DNA from: CAZIOH01 sp964540815
Lineage (GTDB): Bacteria > Myxococcota_A > Polyangia > Fen-1088
Direction: 5' to 3'
Length of the DNA stretch: 10,756 nucleotides
Assembly: GCA_964540815.1 (NCBI GenBank)
Contig: CAZIOH010000143.1
Location: forward strand, 1-10,756
Shown here: in pieces, positions 1 through 6,728 of the stretch
Position numbering within the stretch: position 1 is the first letter of the stretch
Layout: every line of letters starts with the position of its first letter
The notes under the pieces: model-generated
Databases searched by the model: none
Told to the model about the DNA's origin: nothing
The model's input: only the letters and a program-made list of their open reading frames with translations
Made by a program: the position numbers and the translations under genes

Positions 1-2
1 GG

Positions 3-125
3 CTCATCCGGGCCATCAAGGACGAGGTGCGCGAGCTCGCGCCGGGCCTGTACCTCGGCCTCGCGTACGTCGTGTGGCGCGGGCAGCCGCGGCTCGTCCT
101 CTACTTCGGTCTTTGGCGGCCATGA
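3..125 (+). CDS. C-terminal end of an unrecognised protein (5' truncated by window edge)
   Basis: An open frame enters from the left edge and stops at TGA 123-125. It encodes about 40 residues, including DEVRELAPGLYLGLAYV and ending LYFGLWRP. The mix of charged, glycine and alternating hydrophobic residues looks like a real beta-rich C-terminus and not a shadow frame. It overlaps the next gene by ATGA (122-125), the classic arrangement of translationally coupled genes, which supports both this frame and the downstream start. The family could not be identified from 40 residues. I am fairly sure it is coding and cannot assign a function. Confidence 0.6.
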   Translation, partial: LIRAIKDEVRELAPGLYLGLAYVVWRGQPRLVLYFGLWRP

Positions 126-535
126 CCGCCGCCGCCGCGGTCATGGCCAAGCCGCCGGCCGACTGGGGTCGCCGAAACCTGCGGTTGCTCTCGGTCTTCG
201 CCCCGGTTCTGATCGCGACCGGCCTCCTGGGATGGCTCTTGCCCCCCGGCCTCTCCCTGATGAGCGGTGCCATACCGTACGACCTCTTCCACCTCACCTT
301 CGGCGGGCTCGGGCTCGCCGTCGTGCTCGGGCGCTCGGCGCGGATGGCCACCCTCTTCAACCTCGGCTTCGGGGCGATCGATCTCTTCCAGGCGGTGGCG
401 GGGCTGGTCGGATTCTTCCCCGCCGAGCTCTTCGCGCTGCGCCCGGCCGATCACGCCGCGCACCTGATCCTCGGTGCCTTGCTGGTGACCTTCGGCCTGC
501 ACCGCCCCGGCCCGCCCGCCGTCGCCCGCTCGTGA
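122..535 (+). CDS. Small four-helix membrane protein, unknown function
   Basis: A 137-residue protein starting at the ATG that overlaps the previous stop codon (ATGA); an in-frame ATG at 143 is the alternative start. Hydrophobic segments at about residues 22-40, 52-70, 76-98 and 112-127 predict four transmembrane helices in the inner membrane. Two similar motifs, H57-x3-G61 and H114-x3-G118, lie in helices 2 and 4 and suggest an internally duplicated two-helix unit. This resembles the small DUF4383-type membrane proteins, but that is recollection and only tentative. No catalytic motif is visible. It is probably co-translated with the truncated gene before it, and a stem-loop follows one base after its stop. 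I am confident it is a membrane protein; its function is unknown. Confidence 0.7.
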   Translation: MTAAAAVMAKPPADWGRRNLRLLSVFAPVLIATGLLGWLLPPGLSLMSGAIPYDLFHLTFGGLGLAVVLGRSARMATLFNLGFGAIDLFQAVAGLVGFFPAELFALRPADHAAHLILGALLVTFGLHRPGPPAVARS

Positions 536-555
536 GCGGGCGGGTCTCCGCCCGC
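536..555 (+). terminator. Stem-loop directly after the membrane-protein stop
   Basis: Arms GCGGGCGG (536-543) and CCGCCCGC (548-555) form a perfect 8-bp stem with a 4-nt loop, immediately after the TGA at 533-535. Only a weak T-containing stretch (gatttgctt) follows, so it lacks a clear U-tract. Position and stability fit the 3' end of the transcript. Confidence 0.5.
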
Positions 556-716
556 GACGATTTGCTTGCGCGTGGCCATCCAGAGGACACTTTTGAGCTC
601 CGCTTCCCATGATGCCGGGGCAATGGGGTCCTCGACGTCGCGCCAGAACCGCTCACAATCTTCCCGAAAGGAGAAGGCCGGGCCGTACGCCCGAGCCGGC
701 GTGCCCGAACGCTGGC

Positions 717-2315
717 TCAGATGCCGGGGCCGTCGCCGGGGACGAGGATGGTGTCCCGCAGGAAGCGGGCATCGTGGTCGGGGTGGTCGAGGTTGAAGTG
801 CAGGCCGCGGCTCTCCTGCCGCCGGAGCGCGCTCTCGATGATCAGGTCCGCGACGAGCGCGAGGTTGCGCAGCTCCAGCAGATCACCCGTCACCAGCACG
901 TTCCAGTAGTACTCGCGGATCTCCCGGCGGATGAGGGCGATGCGGCGCTTGGCGCGATCGAGGCGCCGGTCCGTGCGCACGATCCCCACGTAGTTCCACA
1001 TGAGCCGCCGGATCTCGTCCCAGTTCTGGCTGACCACCACCGCCTCGTCCGACTGGGTGGCCTCGCCGGCGTACCAGGGCGCCACCTCCGGGGGACGAAC
1101 CGCCTCGGCGCCGCGCACGTCGTCGGCGGCCCTGGCCGCGAAGACCATCGCCTCGAGCAGCGAGTTCGATGCCAGTCGACAGGCGCCGTGGAGCCCGGTC
1201 ATCGAGACCTCGCCGATGGCGTACAGGTTCTTCACGCTGGTCCGGCCGTGGTCGTCGACCACCACCCCCCCGCAGCTGTAGTGGGCCGCCGGCACCACCG
1301 GGATGGGTTGCCGCCGCATGTCGATCCCCAGATCGAGGCAGCGCTTGTGGATCATGGGGAAGCGCTCCTCGAGGAAGGCCGGCGGCAGGTGGGTCATGTC
1401 CAGCACCACGTAGTCGTCCCCGGTCCGCTTCATCTCGGCGTCGATGGCCCGGGCCACGATGTCCCGTGGCGCCAGATCCTTCATGGGGTGAAAGCGCCCC
1501 ATGAACGCGGTGCCGTCGCGCAATCGCAAGATGCCACCCTCGCCGCGCAGCGCCTCGGAGATGAGGAACGACTTCTCGGTCGGGTGATAGAGGCAGGTGG
1601 GGTGGAACTGGAAGAACTCCATGTTGCCGACCTGCGCGCCCACCCGGTACGCCATGGCGATCCCGTCCCCGGTCGCGACGTCGGGGTTCGTGGTGTACAG
1701 GTACACCTTGCCCGCCCCGCCGGTGGCGAGGACCACCGCCCGCGCCACGATGGTGCGCACCTGGCCCGAGGTCTGATCGTAGACATAGGCGCCGAAGACC
1801 GAGTTGGGGCCGCCGTACTTGGCCATGGTCAAGAGGTCGACCGCGATGTGGTCGGGCAGGAGGCGGATGCGATCGGCGCGCTCGCGCACCCGATCGAGGA
1901 GGGCGTTCTGGATGGCCGCCCCGGTGGCGTCCTTCACGTGGACGATGCGGCGGGCGGTGTGCCCGCCCTCGCGGCCCAGCTCGAACTGGCCTTCGGCGTC
2001 GCGGTCGAAGGGGACGCCGATCTCGGTCGCGAAGCGCTGGATCTGGATCGGCGCCTCGCGCACGCAGCGCTCGACCACGTCGCGGTGACACAGGCCATCC
2101 CCCACCCGCAGCGTGTCCTCGATGTGGGTCTCGGGCGAGTCGGCTGGATCGAGGACCCCCGCCACGCCGCCTTGGGCCCAGCTGGTGTTCGATTCGGAGG
2201 GCGACTTCTTGGTCACGACCAGCACCCGTCCGTGCTGGGCGGCCGACAGGGCGAAGGTCAGCCCCGCCAGCCCGGAGCCAATGACCAGGTAGTCGGTTTC
2301 GATGGGCGTGGACAC
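717..2315 (-). CDS. nadB: L-aspartate oxidase (NadB)
   Basis: This 532-residue protein is full length for L-aspartate oxidase. The flavoenzyme oxidises L-aspartate to iminoaspartate, the first step of de novo NAD synthesis, in the cytoplasm; NadA then makes quinolinate. The N-terminal FAD-binding GxGxxG is G13-S-G15-L-A-G18, followed by SNTSWAQGGVAGV (42-54). Residues matching the E. coli NadB active site are E116 (REGGH), H238 (FHPT), R284 (RDIVARA), H345 (HYSCGG) and R380 (RLASNSLLE), nearly all at a constant offset of six. These motifs favour NadB over the related SdhA/FrdA flavoproteins. The C-terminal helical region with the conserved W-N-Y-V-G-I stretch is present. The start is GTG at 2315; an in-frame TAG four codons upstream rules out a longer protein. 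No Shine-Dalgarno sequence is visible. nadA and nadC are not in the window. The gene is divergent from the lytic transglycosylase. Confidence 0.96.
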   Translation of the reverse strand: MSTPIETDYLVIGSGLAGLTFALSAAQHGRVLVVTKKSPSESNTSWAQGGVAGVLDPADSPETHIEDTLRVGDGLCHRDVVERCVREAPIQIQRFATEIGVPFDRDAEGQFELGREGGHTARRIVHVKDATGAAIQNALLDRVRERADRIRLLPDHIAVDLLTMAKYGGPNSVFGAYVYDQTSGQVRTIVARAVVLATGGAGKVYLYTTNPDVATGDGIAMAYRVGAQVGNMEFFQFHPTCLYHPTEKSFLISEALRGEGGILRLRDGTAFMGRFHPMKDLAPRDIVARAIDAEMKRTGDDYVVLDMTHLPPAFLEERFPMIHKRCLDLGIDMRRQPIPVVPAAHYSCGGVVVDDHGRTSVKNLYAIGEVSMTGLHGACRLASNSLLEAMVFAARAADDVRGAEAVRPPEVAPWYAGEATQSDEAVVVSQNWDEIRRLMWNYVGIVRTDRRLDRAKRRIALIRREIREYYWNVLVTGDLLELRNLALVADLIIESALRRQESRGLHFNLDHPDHDARFLRDTILVPGDGPGI

Positions 2316-2428
2316 CGCTGGAATCTAATCCGCTCGGCGTCCGTCGGCGACCGCGAAAGGGGCAGCGTGCGCGGACGAGACCGGTGGCGGAGGCCCGGGC
2401 GCGGTGAGGGGCCTCGGCCTCGGACCTC

Positions 2429-2434
2429 GGAGGG
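2429..2434 (+). promoter_or_regulatory. Shine-Dalgarno site fixing the transglycosylase start
   Basis: GGAGGG lies 4 nt before the ATG at 2439. The reading frame stays open far upstream, through the antisense of nadB, so frame length alone would choose a start some 610 codons too early. This ribosome binding site, with the signal peptide that begins right after it, decides the true start. Confidence 0.75.
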
Positions 2435-2438
2435 ATCG

Positions 2439-3203
2439 ATGCTAAAATCGACGCCACTCTTCATGGCATCGGCACTGCGCTCGTCCACCGCGGTCTGTGC
2501 GGCCTTGGTCCTGGCCGGTGTCATCGGTCCTGGCTGGGGCGAGCCTCCCGCGGTCGCCTCCGGGACCTTCTGGGCGCGCGATCGCGGCGACGGCGTCGTC
2601 GAGTTCACCAACATCCGCCCGGTCGGGACCCGCTGGAAGGTGTGGCTCAAGACCGGCCCGGGCAAGGCCTCGGCCCTGCGTGGGAGCTCGGACGTGATCC
2701 CGCCGAGCGATACATCGGCCGAGCGCACCACCCGCTTCGACGCCGACATCCGCGATCAGCAGCAGCACTACGGGATCCCCGGAGCGCTCATCCGGGCGGT
2801 CATCAAGACCGAGTCGGACTTCGACCCGCATGTCGTGTCCAGCGCCGGGGCGCAGGGCCTGATGCAGCTCATGCCGGACACCGCCCGGCTCATGGGGGTC
2901 ACGGATCCCTTCGATCCGCGGCAGAACATCATGGGGGGCGCGCGTTACCTCCAGATCCTGGCCCGCCGGTTCTGCCGCACGCCGGCCGGGGTCTCGGTCG
3001 AAGCGCCCCCGACGCCCACCGGCGCGCCGACCCCGATCGTCTGTTCGGACGACGAAAAGGTGAAGGTTCTCGCGGGGTATCACGCGGGGCCGGGGGCCGT
3101 CGAGAAGTATGGTGGGCTGCCGCCCTACGAGACCACCCGCGCCTACGTGACGATGGTGCTGCGCCGCTACGACGACTTCCGGCGGAACCTCCGCGTGCGG
3201 TGA
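2439..3203 (+). CDS. Secreted lytic transglycosylase (SLT domain)
   Basis: A 254-residue secreted enzyme predicted to cleave the MurNAc-GlcNAc bond of peptidoglycan, leaving 1,6-anhydro ends. Residues 1-40 form a signal peptide with a hydrophobic core at about 18-31. A short N-terminal module around residues 42-70 (GDGVVEFTNIRP) resembles the DUF4124-like segment often found before SLT domains. The catalytic domain runs from about residue 100: E125 in KTESDFDP is the predicted catalytic acid, followed by AGAQGLMQLMP (136-146), NIMGGARYL and AGYHAGPGAVEKYGGLPPY, all hallmarks of the Slt/goose-lysozyme-like fold. A Pro/Thr-rich loop lies between C179 and C202, the only cysteines outside the signal peptide, so a disulfide is plausible. 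The start is set by GGAGGG at 2429-2434; M9 is a weaker alternative. Divergent from nadB, with 97 nt to the next gene. Confidence 0.93.
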   Translation: MLKSTPLFMASALRSSTAVCAALVLAGVIGPGWGEPPAVASGTFWARDRGDGVVEFTNIRPVGTRWKVWLKTGPGKASALRGSSDVIPPSDTSAERTTRFDADIRDQQQHYGIPGALIRAVIKTESDFDPHVVSSAGAQGLMQLMPDTARLMGVTDPFDPRQNIMGGARYLQILARRFCRTPAGVSVEAPPTPTGAPTPIVCSDDEKVKVLAGYHAGPGAVEKYGGLPPYETTRAYVTMVLRRYDDFRRNLRVR

Positions 3204-3300
3204 GGTCAGCCCGAGCCCGGGATCGAGACGCACGGCGTCACCAGGGTCGGTGCGCGTCCCGATTGCGGCGAGCCGCCATTTCCCATTACGCTCAGCGGAC

Positions 3301-3834
3301 ATGTCACCCAAACTGAAGAAGGTCGTTCGGTGGTCCGTTCCGGCAGGGCTGGTGGTGGCGGTGGGGTTGCAGCTCATTCCCGTCAAGGGGATCGGAACGA
3401 ATCCGCCGGAGCGCTACCAATTGCCGGCGCCGCCCGAGGTGGAGGCGATCATGCGCCACGCCTGCCTCGACTGTCACTCCAACGAAACCTCGTGGCCGAT
3501 CTACAGCCGGATTGCGCCCGGCTCCTGGCTCATGGCCCGGGACATCAACAACGGGCGGAAGCACCTCAACTTCTCGGAGTGGGCCGACACCGACGAGGAG
3601 GAGCGCACCCTCGACTTTCAGAATTGCTGGTCACAGATTGAGTCCGGCGAGATGCCGCCCTGGTTTTACGTGTTCCCGTTCCACCCGAAGGCCAAGCTGA
3701 ACGACGCGCAGAAGGCGACCCTCAAGGCCTTCTTCATGAAGGACAAGGACAAGCCAAAGGCCCCGCCGGCGGAGGAGCACGACGCGCCCGCGGTCGCCAA
3801 GGGCGGCAGCGAAGCCGCGCCGGCCAGCAAGTAG
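3301..3834 (+). CDS. Membrane-anchored haem-binding domain protein
   Basis: A 177-residue protein with one N-terminal transmembrane segment (about residues 8-28, after the basic start MSPKLKKVVR) and a periplasmic haem-binding domain. The c-type haem motif is C55-L-D-C58-H59, followed by SNETSWPIYSRIAPGSWL; with NGRKHLNFSEW and E117-M-P-P-W further on, this is the signature of the Haem_bd family (PF14376). M118 is a candidate axial ligand; this is inferred from position. The C-terminal tail after about residue 148 is rich in Lys, Ala, Pro and Glu and probably disordered. The role in family members is poorly defined, with electron transfer or redox sensing the usual guesses. No strong Shine-Dalgarno precedes the ATG at 3301; a GTG at 3250 is in frame but would put 17 extra residues before the natural membrane anchor. 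Confidence 0.88.
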   Translation: MSPKLKKVVRWSVPAGLVVAVGLQLIPVKGIGTNPPERYQLPAPPEVEAIMRHACLDCHSNETSWPIYSRIAPGSWLMARDINNGRKHLNFSEWADTDEEERTLDFQNCWSQIESGEMPPWFYVFPFHPKAKLNDAQKATLKAFFMKDKDKPKAPPAEEHDAPAVAKGGSEAAPASK

Positions 3835-3861
3835 CGCGCCCTTCGGCCGCCAGACCAGCGA

Positions 3862-3883
3862 CGGCCGCGCGGGGCCGCGGCCG
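3862..3883 (+). terminator. Stem-loop after the haem-binding gene
   Basis: Arms CGGCCGCG (3862-3869) and CGCGGCCG (3876-3883) make a perfect 8-bp stem with a 6-nt loop, 27 nt after the stop of the haem-binding gene and about 45 nt before the radical SAM start. Only three Ts (3887-3889) follow. It could terminate or attenuate transcription between the two genes. Confidence 0.45.
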
Positions 3884-3928
3884 GGCTTTGGCGGGTCGGC
3901 TCGGGCCGTGTAGGGTTCGCGGGTCGTC

Positions 3929-5989
3929 GTGCGCGTCCTCCTCGTCACTCCACCCATGACCCAGCTCAACACGCCGTACCCCGCGACGGCATACCTGACC
4001 GGGTTCCTGCGCAAGCACCGACCGGACGTGGAGGTGAGGCAGGCGGATGCGGCCCTGGGGCTCTTCTTGCGGCTCTATTCGCGCGAGGGGATGACCGCCG
4101 TGCTCGCGCGCGTGCGGGGCCGGACCGCCGGGGCACGTCGGCGGAGCGGAGCCAGCACGCCCCCGGGGCGAAGGGCGGCCGAGGAGCGGCCGAGGCCGCG
4201 GCTGGGGTCGGGCGTGCTGGACAGCTTCCTGGCGCAGGGCGACCGCTATGTCGAGACGGTCGAGTCGGCCGTGCGGTTCTTGCAGGGGCGGGATCCCAGC
4301 CTGGCCCTGCGCATCGTGGGGCGCGGCTTTCTGCCCGAGGGGCCGAGATTCGGGGCGGCGGGCGCGGCCAGCCCGGGCGCGGCCGAGGGCCCGGGACATC
4401 CACCCGATGGAGATCCGCTCGAATGGGCCTTCGGGGCCCTCGGGCTGCAGGATCAGGCCAAGTATCTGGCCAGTCTCTTCGTGGACGACGTGGCGGACGT
4501 CATCGCCGAGGGGGTGGACCCGCGGTTCGGTCTGTCTCGCTACGGCGAGCGCCTGGCGGCCAGCGCCGCCTCGTTCGATGGGCTGCGCGCCGCGCTCGAC
4601 GGGCCGACCACGCTGGTCGACGACACCCTCGACGCGCTGGCGCGGGGGCTGGCCGAGGAACACCGGCCCGACCTGCTCGGGCTCACCGTGCCCTTCCCCG
4701 GCAACGCCTACGGCGCGCTCAGGATGGCCCGAGCCATGCGCCTCGCGCTGCCCGGCCTGCGCGTTGCGATGGGCGGCGGCTACGTGAACACCGAGCTGCG
4801 CCAGCTCTCCGATCCGCGGATCTTCGACGAGGTCGACTTCATCACGCTCGACGACGGCGAGCGGCCATTCCTGGCGCTGCTCGATCACCTGGACAATCCG
4901 GCGGCGCCGCTCTTTCGGACCTTCGTCCGACGGCGTCGGGCCCCGCCCTCGTCGGACGCGGTGGTGGTGCTGGAGAGCGGCGCCGGCCTGTGCGACGTGG
5001 GGTTTCGCGACATCGGCACGCCGAGCTACGCCGGGCTCCCGCTCGGTGACTACGTCTCGCTGCTCGAGATGCTGAATCCCATGCACCGCCTGTGGTCGGA
5101 TGGGCGGTGGAACAAGCTCACGGTGGCGCACGGGTGCTACTGGAAGAAGTGCACCTTCTGCGACGTGTCCCTCGACTACATCGCGCGCTACGAGGCCGCG
5201 CCGGCCGACGAGCTGGTGGATCGCATCGAGGCCCTGGTGCGCGAGACCGGGCAGACGGGCTTTCACTTCGTCGACGAGGCCGCCCCGCCGGCGGCGCTGC
5301 GGGCGCTGGCCGAGCGTCTGATCGCCCGCCGGGTGGCCATCACCTGGTGGGGCAACATCCGGTTCGAGAAGACCTTCGATGCCAAGCTGGCCTCGCTGCT
5401 GGCGCGCTCGGGCTGCGTGGCGGTGAGCGGGGGGCTCGAGGTGGCCTCCGATCGCCTGCTCGCGCTCATGAAGAAGGGGGTCACCGTCGAGCAGGTGGCG
5501 CGGGTCACCCGCGCCTTCACGGACGCCGGGATCATGGTGCACGCCTACCTGATGTTCGGGTTCCCCACCGAGACGGAGCAGGAGACCATCGACGCCCTCG
5601 AGCGCGTGCGCCAGCTCTTCGAGGAAGGATGCATCCAGTCGGCGTTCTGGCACCGGTTCGCGGCGACCGCGCACAGCCCGATCGGGCTGTCGCCCGGGCT
5701 CTACGGGATTCGCCTGGCCCCGGAGGCGGCGCCGCCCGTGCATGGTACCTTCGGGACCTTCGCCCGCAACGATCTGGCGTTCGTCGATCCGGTGGGCTGC
5801 GACCACGACGCGCTGGCGGACGGCCTGCGCAAGGCGGTGTACAACTTCATGCACGGCCTCGGGTTCGAGCGCGACGTGCGCAAGTGGTTCGCGCGCGAGG
5901 GGGCCCCGCGCCGCCGCCTCCCCGCGCCGCAGGTCGATCCCGACCTCGTGCGCCGCGCGCTCGCCGCCGAGGGGCCACGCGGGCGATAG
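3929..5989 (+). CDS. B12-binding-type radical SAM protein, conserved family of unknown function
   Basis: A 686-residue protein in the cobalamin-binding radical SAM class. The N-terminus (LLVTPPMTQLNTPYPATAYL, residues 4-23) begins the Rossmann-like B12-binding region, which continues at about 249-312 (GLTVPFPGN, MGGGYVNTELRQLSDPR, DFITLDDGERPF). No D-x-H-x-x-G cobalamin motif is visible, so any B12 binding would lack the lower His ligand. The radical SAM core follows: HG-C403-YWKK-C408-TF-C411, a C-x4-C-x2-C cluster motif one residue longer than usual, then GFHFVDEAAPP, TWWGNIRFEKTF, SGGLEVASDRLL and AYLMFGFPTETEQETIDAL. The C-terminal region includes FWHRFAATAHSPIGL and NFMHGLGFE. From memory, similar proteins of about 700 residues occur in Bacteroidota and have no assigned reaction. 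Residues about 64-98 are an Arg/Ala/Gly/Pro-rich insert. The start is GTG at 3929, chosen because MRVLLVTPP is the natural first strand; its ribosome binding site is weak. The substrate is unknown and neighbours give no clue. Confidence 0.9.
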   Translation: MRVLLVTPPMTQLNTPYPATAYLTGFLRKHRPDVEVRQADAALGLFLRLYSREGMTAVLARVRGRTAGARRRSGASTPPGRRAAEERPRPRLGSGVLDSFLAQGDRYVETVESAVRFLQGRDPSLALRIVGRGFLPEGPRFGAAGAASPGAAEGPGHPPDGDPLEWAFGALGLQDQAKYLASLFVDDVADVIAEGVDPRFGLSRYGERLAASAASFDGLRAALDGPTTLVDDTLDALARGLAEEHRPDLLGLTVPFPGNAYGALRMARAMRLALPGLRVAMGGGYVNTELRQLSDPRIFDEVDFITLDDGERPFLALLDHLDNPAAPLFRTFVRRRRAPPSSDAVVVLESGAGLCDVGFRDIGTPSYAGLPLGDYVSLLEMLNPMHRLWSDGRWNKLTVAHGCYWKKCTFCDVSLDYIARYEAAPADELVDRIEALVRETGQTGFHFVDEAAPPAALRALAERLIARRVAITWWGNIRFEKTFDAKLASLLARSGCVAVSGGLEVASDRLLALMKKGVTVEQVARVTRAFTDAGIMVHAYLMFGFPTETEQETIDALERVRQLFEEGCIQSAFWHRFAATAHSPIGLSPGLYGIRLAPEAAPPVHGTFGTFARNDLAFVDPVGCDHDALADGLRKAVYNFMHGLGFERDVRKWFAREGAPRRRLPAPQVDPDLVRRALAAEGPRGR

Positions 5990-6006
5990 GGACCCTTTTT
6001 GGTCGT

Positions 6007-6040
6007 TTGTTCCGTTTTGCGCGTCGAGGCATTCTAGAAT
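6007..6040 (+). promoter_or_regulatory. Possible promoter in AT-rich pocket before pgsA
   Basis: The gap between the radical SAM stop and pgsA contains an unusually AT-rich stretch for this genome (from about 5995), ending in TAGAAT (6035-6040), a good -10-like hexamer 18 nt before the pgsA ATG. No -35 hexamer at a good distance is convincing (TTGTTC at 6007-6012 is 22 nt away). It suggests that pgsA can be transcribed separately; the evidence is weak. Confidence 0.3.
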
Positions 6041-6058
6041 CCCCGCCTGAAGATCGCC

Positions 6059-6685
6059 ATGTCTCCCAAACCGCCCACGAGCAGTAGCCTGCGCAGCGAG
6101 CTCACCAACCTGCCGAACCTGGTCACGCTCAGCCGGGTGTTGCTCGTGCCGTTCGTGCTCATCCTGATCGACAACTACAACCCGCTGCGCACCTTCCTCG
6201 CCAGCCTGCTCTACATCGCCGCGGCGGCCGGTGACTGGCTGGATGGCTATCTCGCGCGCAAGCGCAACCAGGTCAGCGTGCTCGGCAAGTTCCTGGATCC
6301 GCTGGCGGACAAGATGCTGGTCACCGCCGTGCTGGTCACCCTGGTGGCGCTCGGACGGGTGCCGTCCTGGCTGGTGGTGGTGCTCATCTCCCGCGATCTC
6401 GCCATCAACGGTCTGCGCAGCATCGCCTCGGCCCAGGGGCTGGTCATCTCCGCCAGCGATGGTGGGAAGATCAAGACCGCGCTGCAGCTGGTCGCCATCA
6501 TGATGCTGCTGGTGCATTTTCGTTATCCCCTGCTCGGGGCCGAGCCGGTCTTCGGGCAAGCCATCAGCGTCGACTACCACCGGGCGGGCCTGATCACGCT
6601 CTACATCTCGGCGGTGGCGTCGGTGGTGTCCGGGATGCAGTACATGCGGAACTTCTTCGGGGCGGCCTGGCGAGCCACGTCGTGA
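6059..6685 (+). CDS. pgsA: CDP-diacylglycerol--glycerol-3-phosphate 3-phosphatidyltransferase (PgsA)
   Basis: A 208-residue integral inner-membrane enzyme that transfers a phosphatidyl group from CDP-diacylglycerol to glycerol 3-phosphate, giving phosphatidylglycerol phosphate, the committed step to phosphatidylglycerol and cardiolipin. The CDP-alcohol phosphotransferase motif is complete: D59-x2-D62-G63-x2-A66-R67-x8-G76-x3-D80-x3-D84. The N-terminal NLPNLVTLSRVLLVPFV is typical of PgsA over other family members, as is SRDLAINGLRSIA after the motif. Several hydrophobic helices fill the rest. The length is slightly above the usual 180-200, with some extra sequence at about residues 150-175 (YPLLGAEPVFGQAISVDYHR). 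The ATG at 6059 has no strong Shine-Dalgarno sequence. It lies 69 nt after the radical SAM gene and 43 nt before pabB. Phosphatidylserine synthase or cardiolipin synthase would be the alternatives within the superfamily, but the N-terminal motif makes PgsA most likely. Confidence 0.93.
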   Translation: MSPKPPTSSSLRSELTNLPNLVTLSRVLLVPFVLILIDNYNPLRTFLASLLYIAAAAGDWLDGYLARKRNQVSVLGKFLDPLADKMLVTAVLVTLVALGRVPSWLVVVLISRDLAINGLRSIASAQGLVISASDGGKIKTALQLVAIMMLLVHFRYPLLGAEPVFGQAISVDYHRAGLITLYISAVASVVSGMQYMRNFFGAAWRATS

Positions 6686-6716
6686 GGCCGCCACCCGGGG
6701 CTCAGCCTCGGCGGCC
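6686..6716 (+). other. Inverted repeat between pgsA and pabB
   Basis: Arms GGCCGCC (6686-6692) and GGCGGCC (6710-6716) pair perfectly over 7 bp with a 17-nt loop, starting one base after the pgsA stop. No T-run follows, and 7-bp GC arms arise easily by chance in this sequence. It may be a weak terminator or simply composition. Confidence 0.25.
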
Positions 6717-6728
6717 GCCGGTCTGGCC

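Noticed and set aside
609..2438. Upstream extension of the transglycosylase frame by about 610 codons
   Set aside because: It is antisense to nadB, has a biased composition, and the Shine-Dalgarno site at 2429-2434 plus signal peptide at 2439 mark the true start.
2443..2448. TAAAAT as a -10 promoter element
   Set aside because: It lies inside the coding start of the transglycosylase, and no matching -35 element is present at 16-18 nt.
883..2457. A 524-codon minus-strand frame overlapping nadB
   Set aside because: It is a shifted frame of nadB; its translation is Arg/Pro/Gly-rich and has none of the flavoprotein motifs.
3835..3928. Cobalamin riboswitch before the B12-type radical SAM gene
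   Set aside because: The gap is 94 nt, too short for the roughly 200-nt element, and no B12-box-like sequence was seen.
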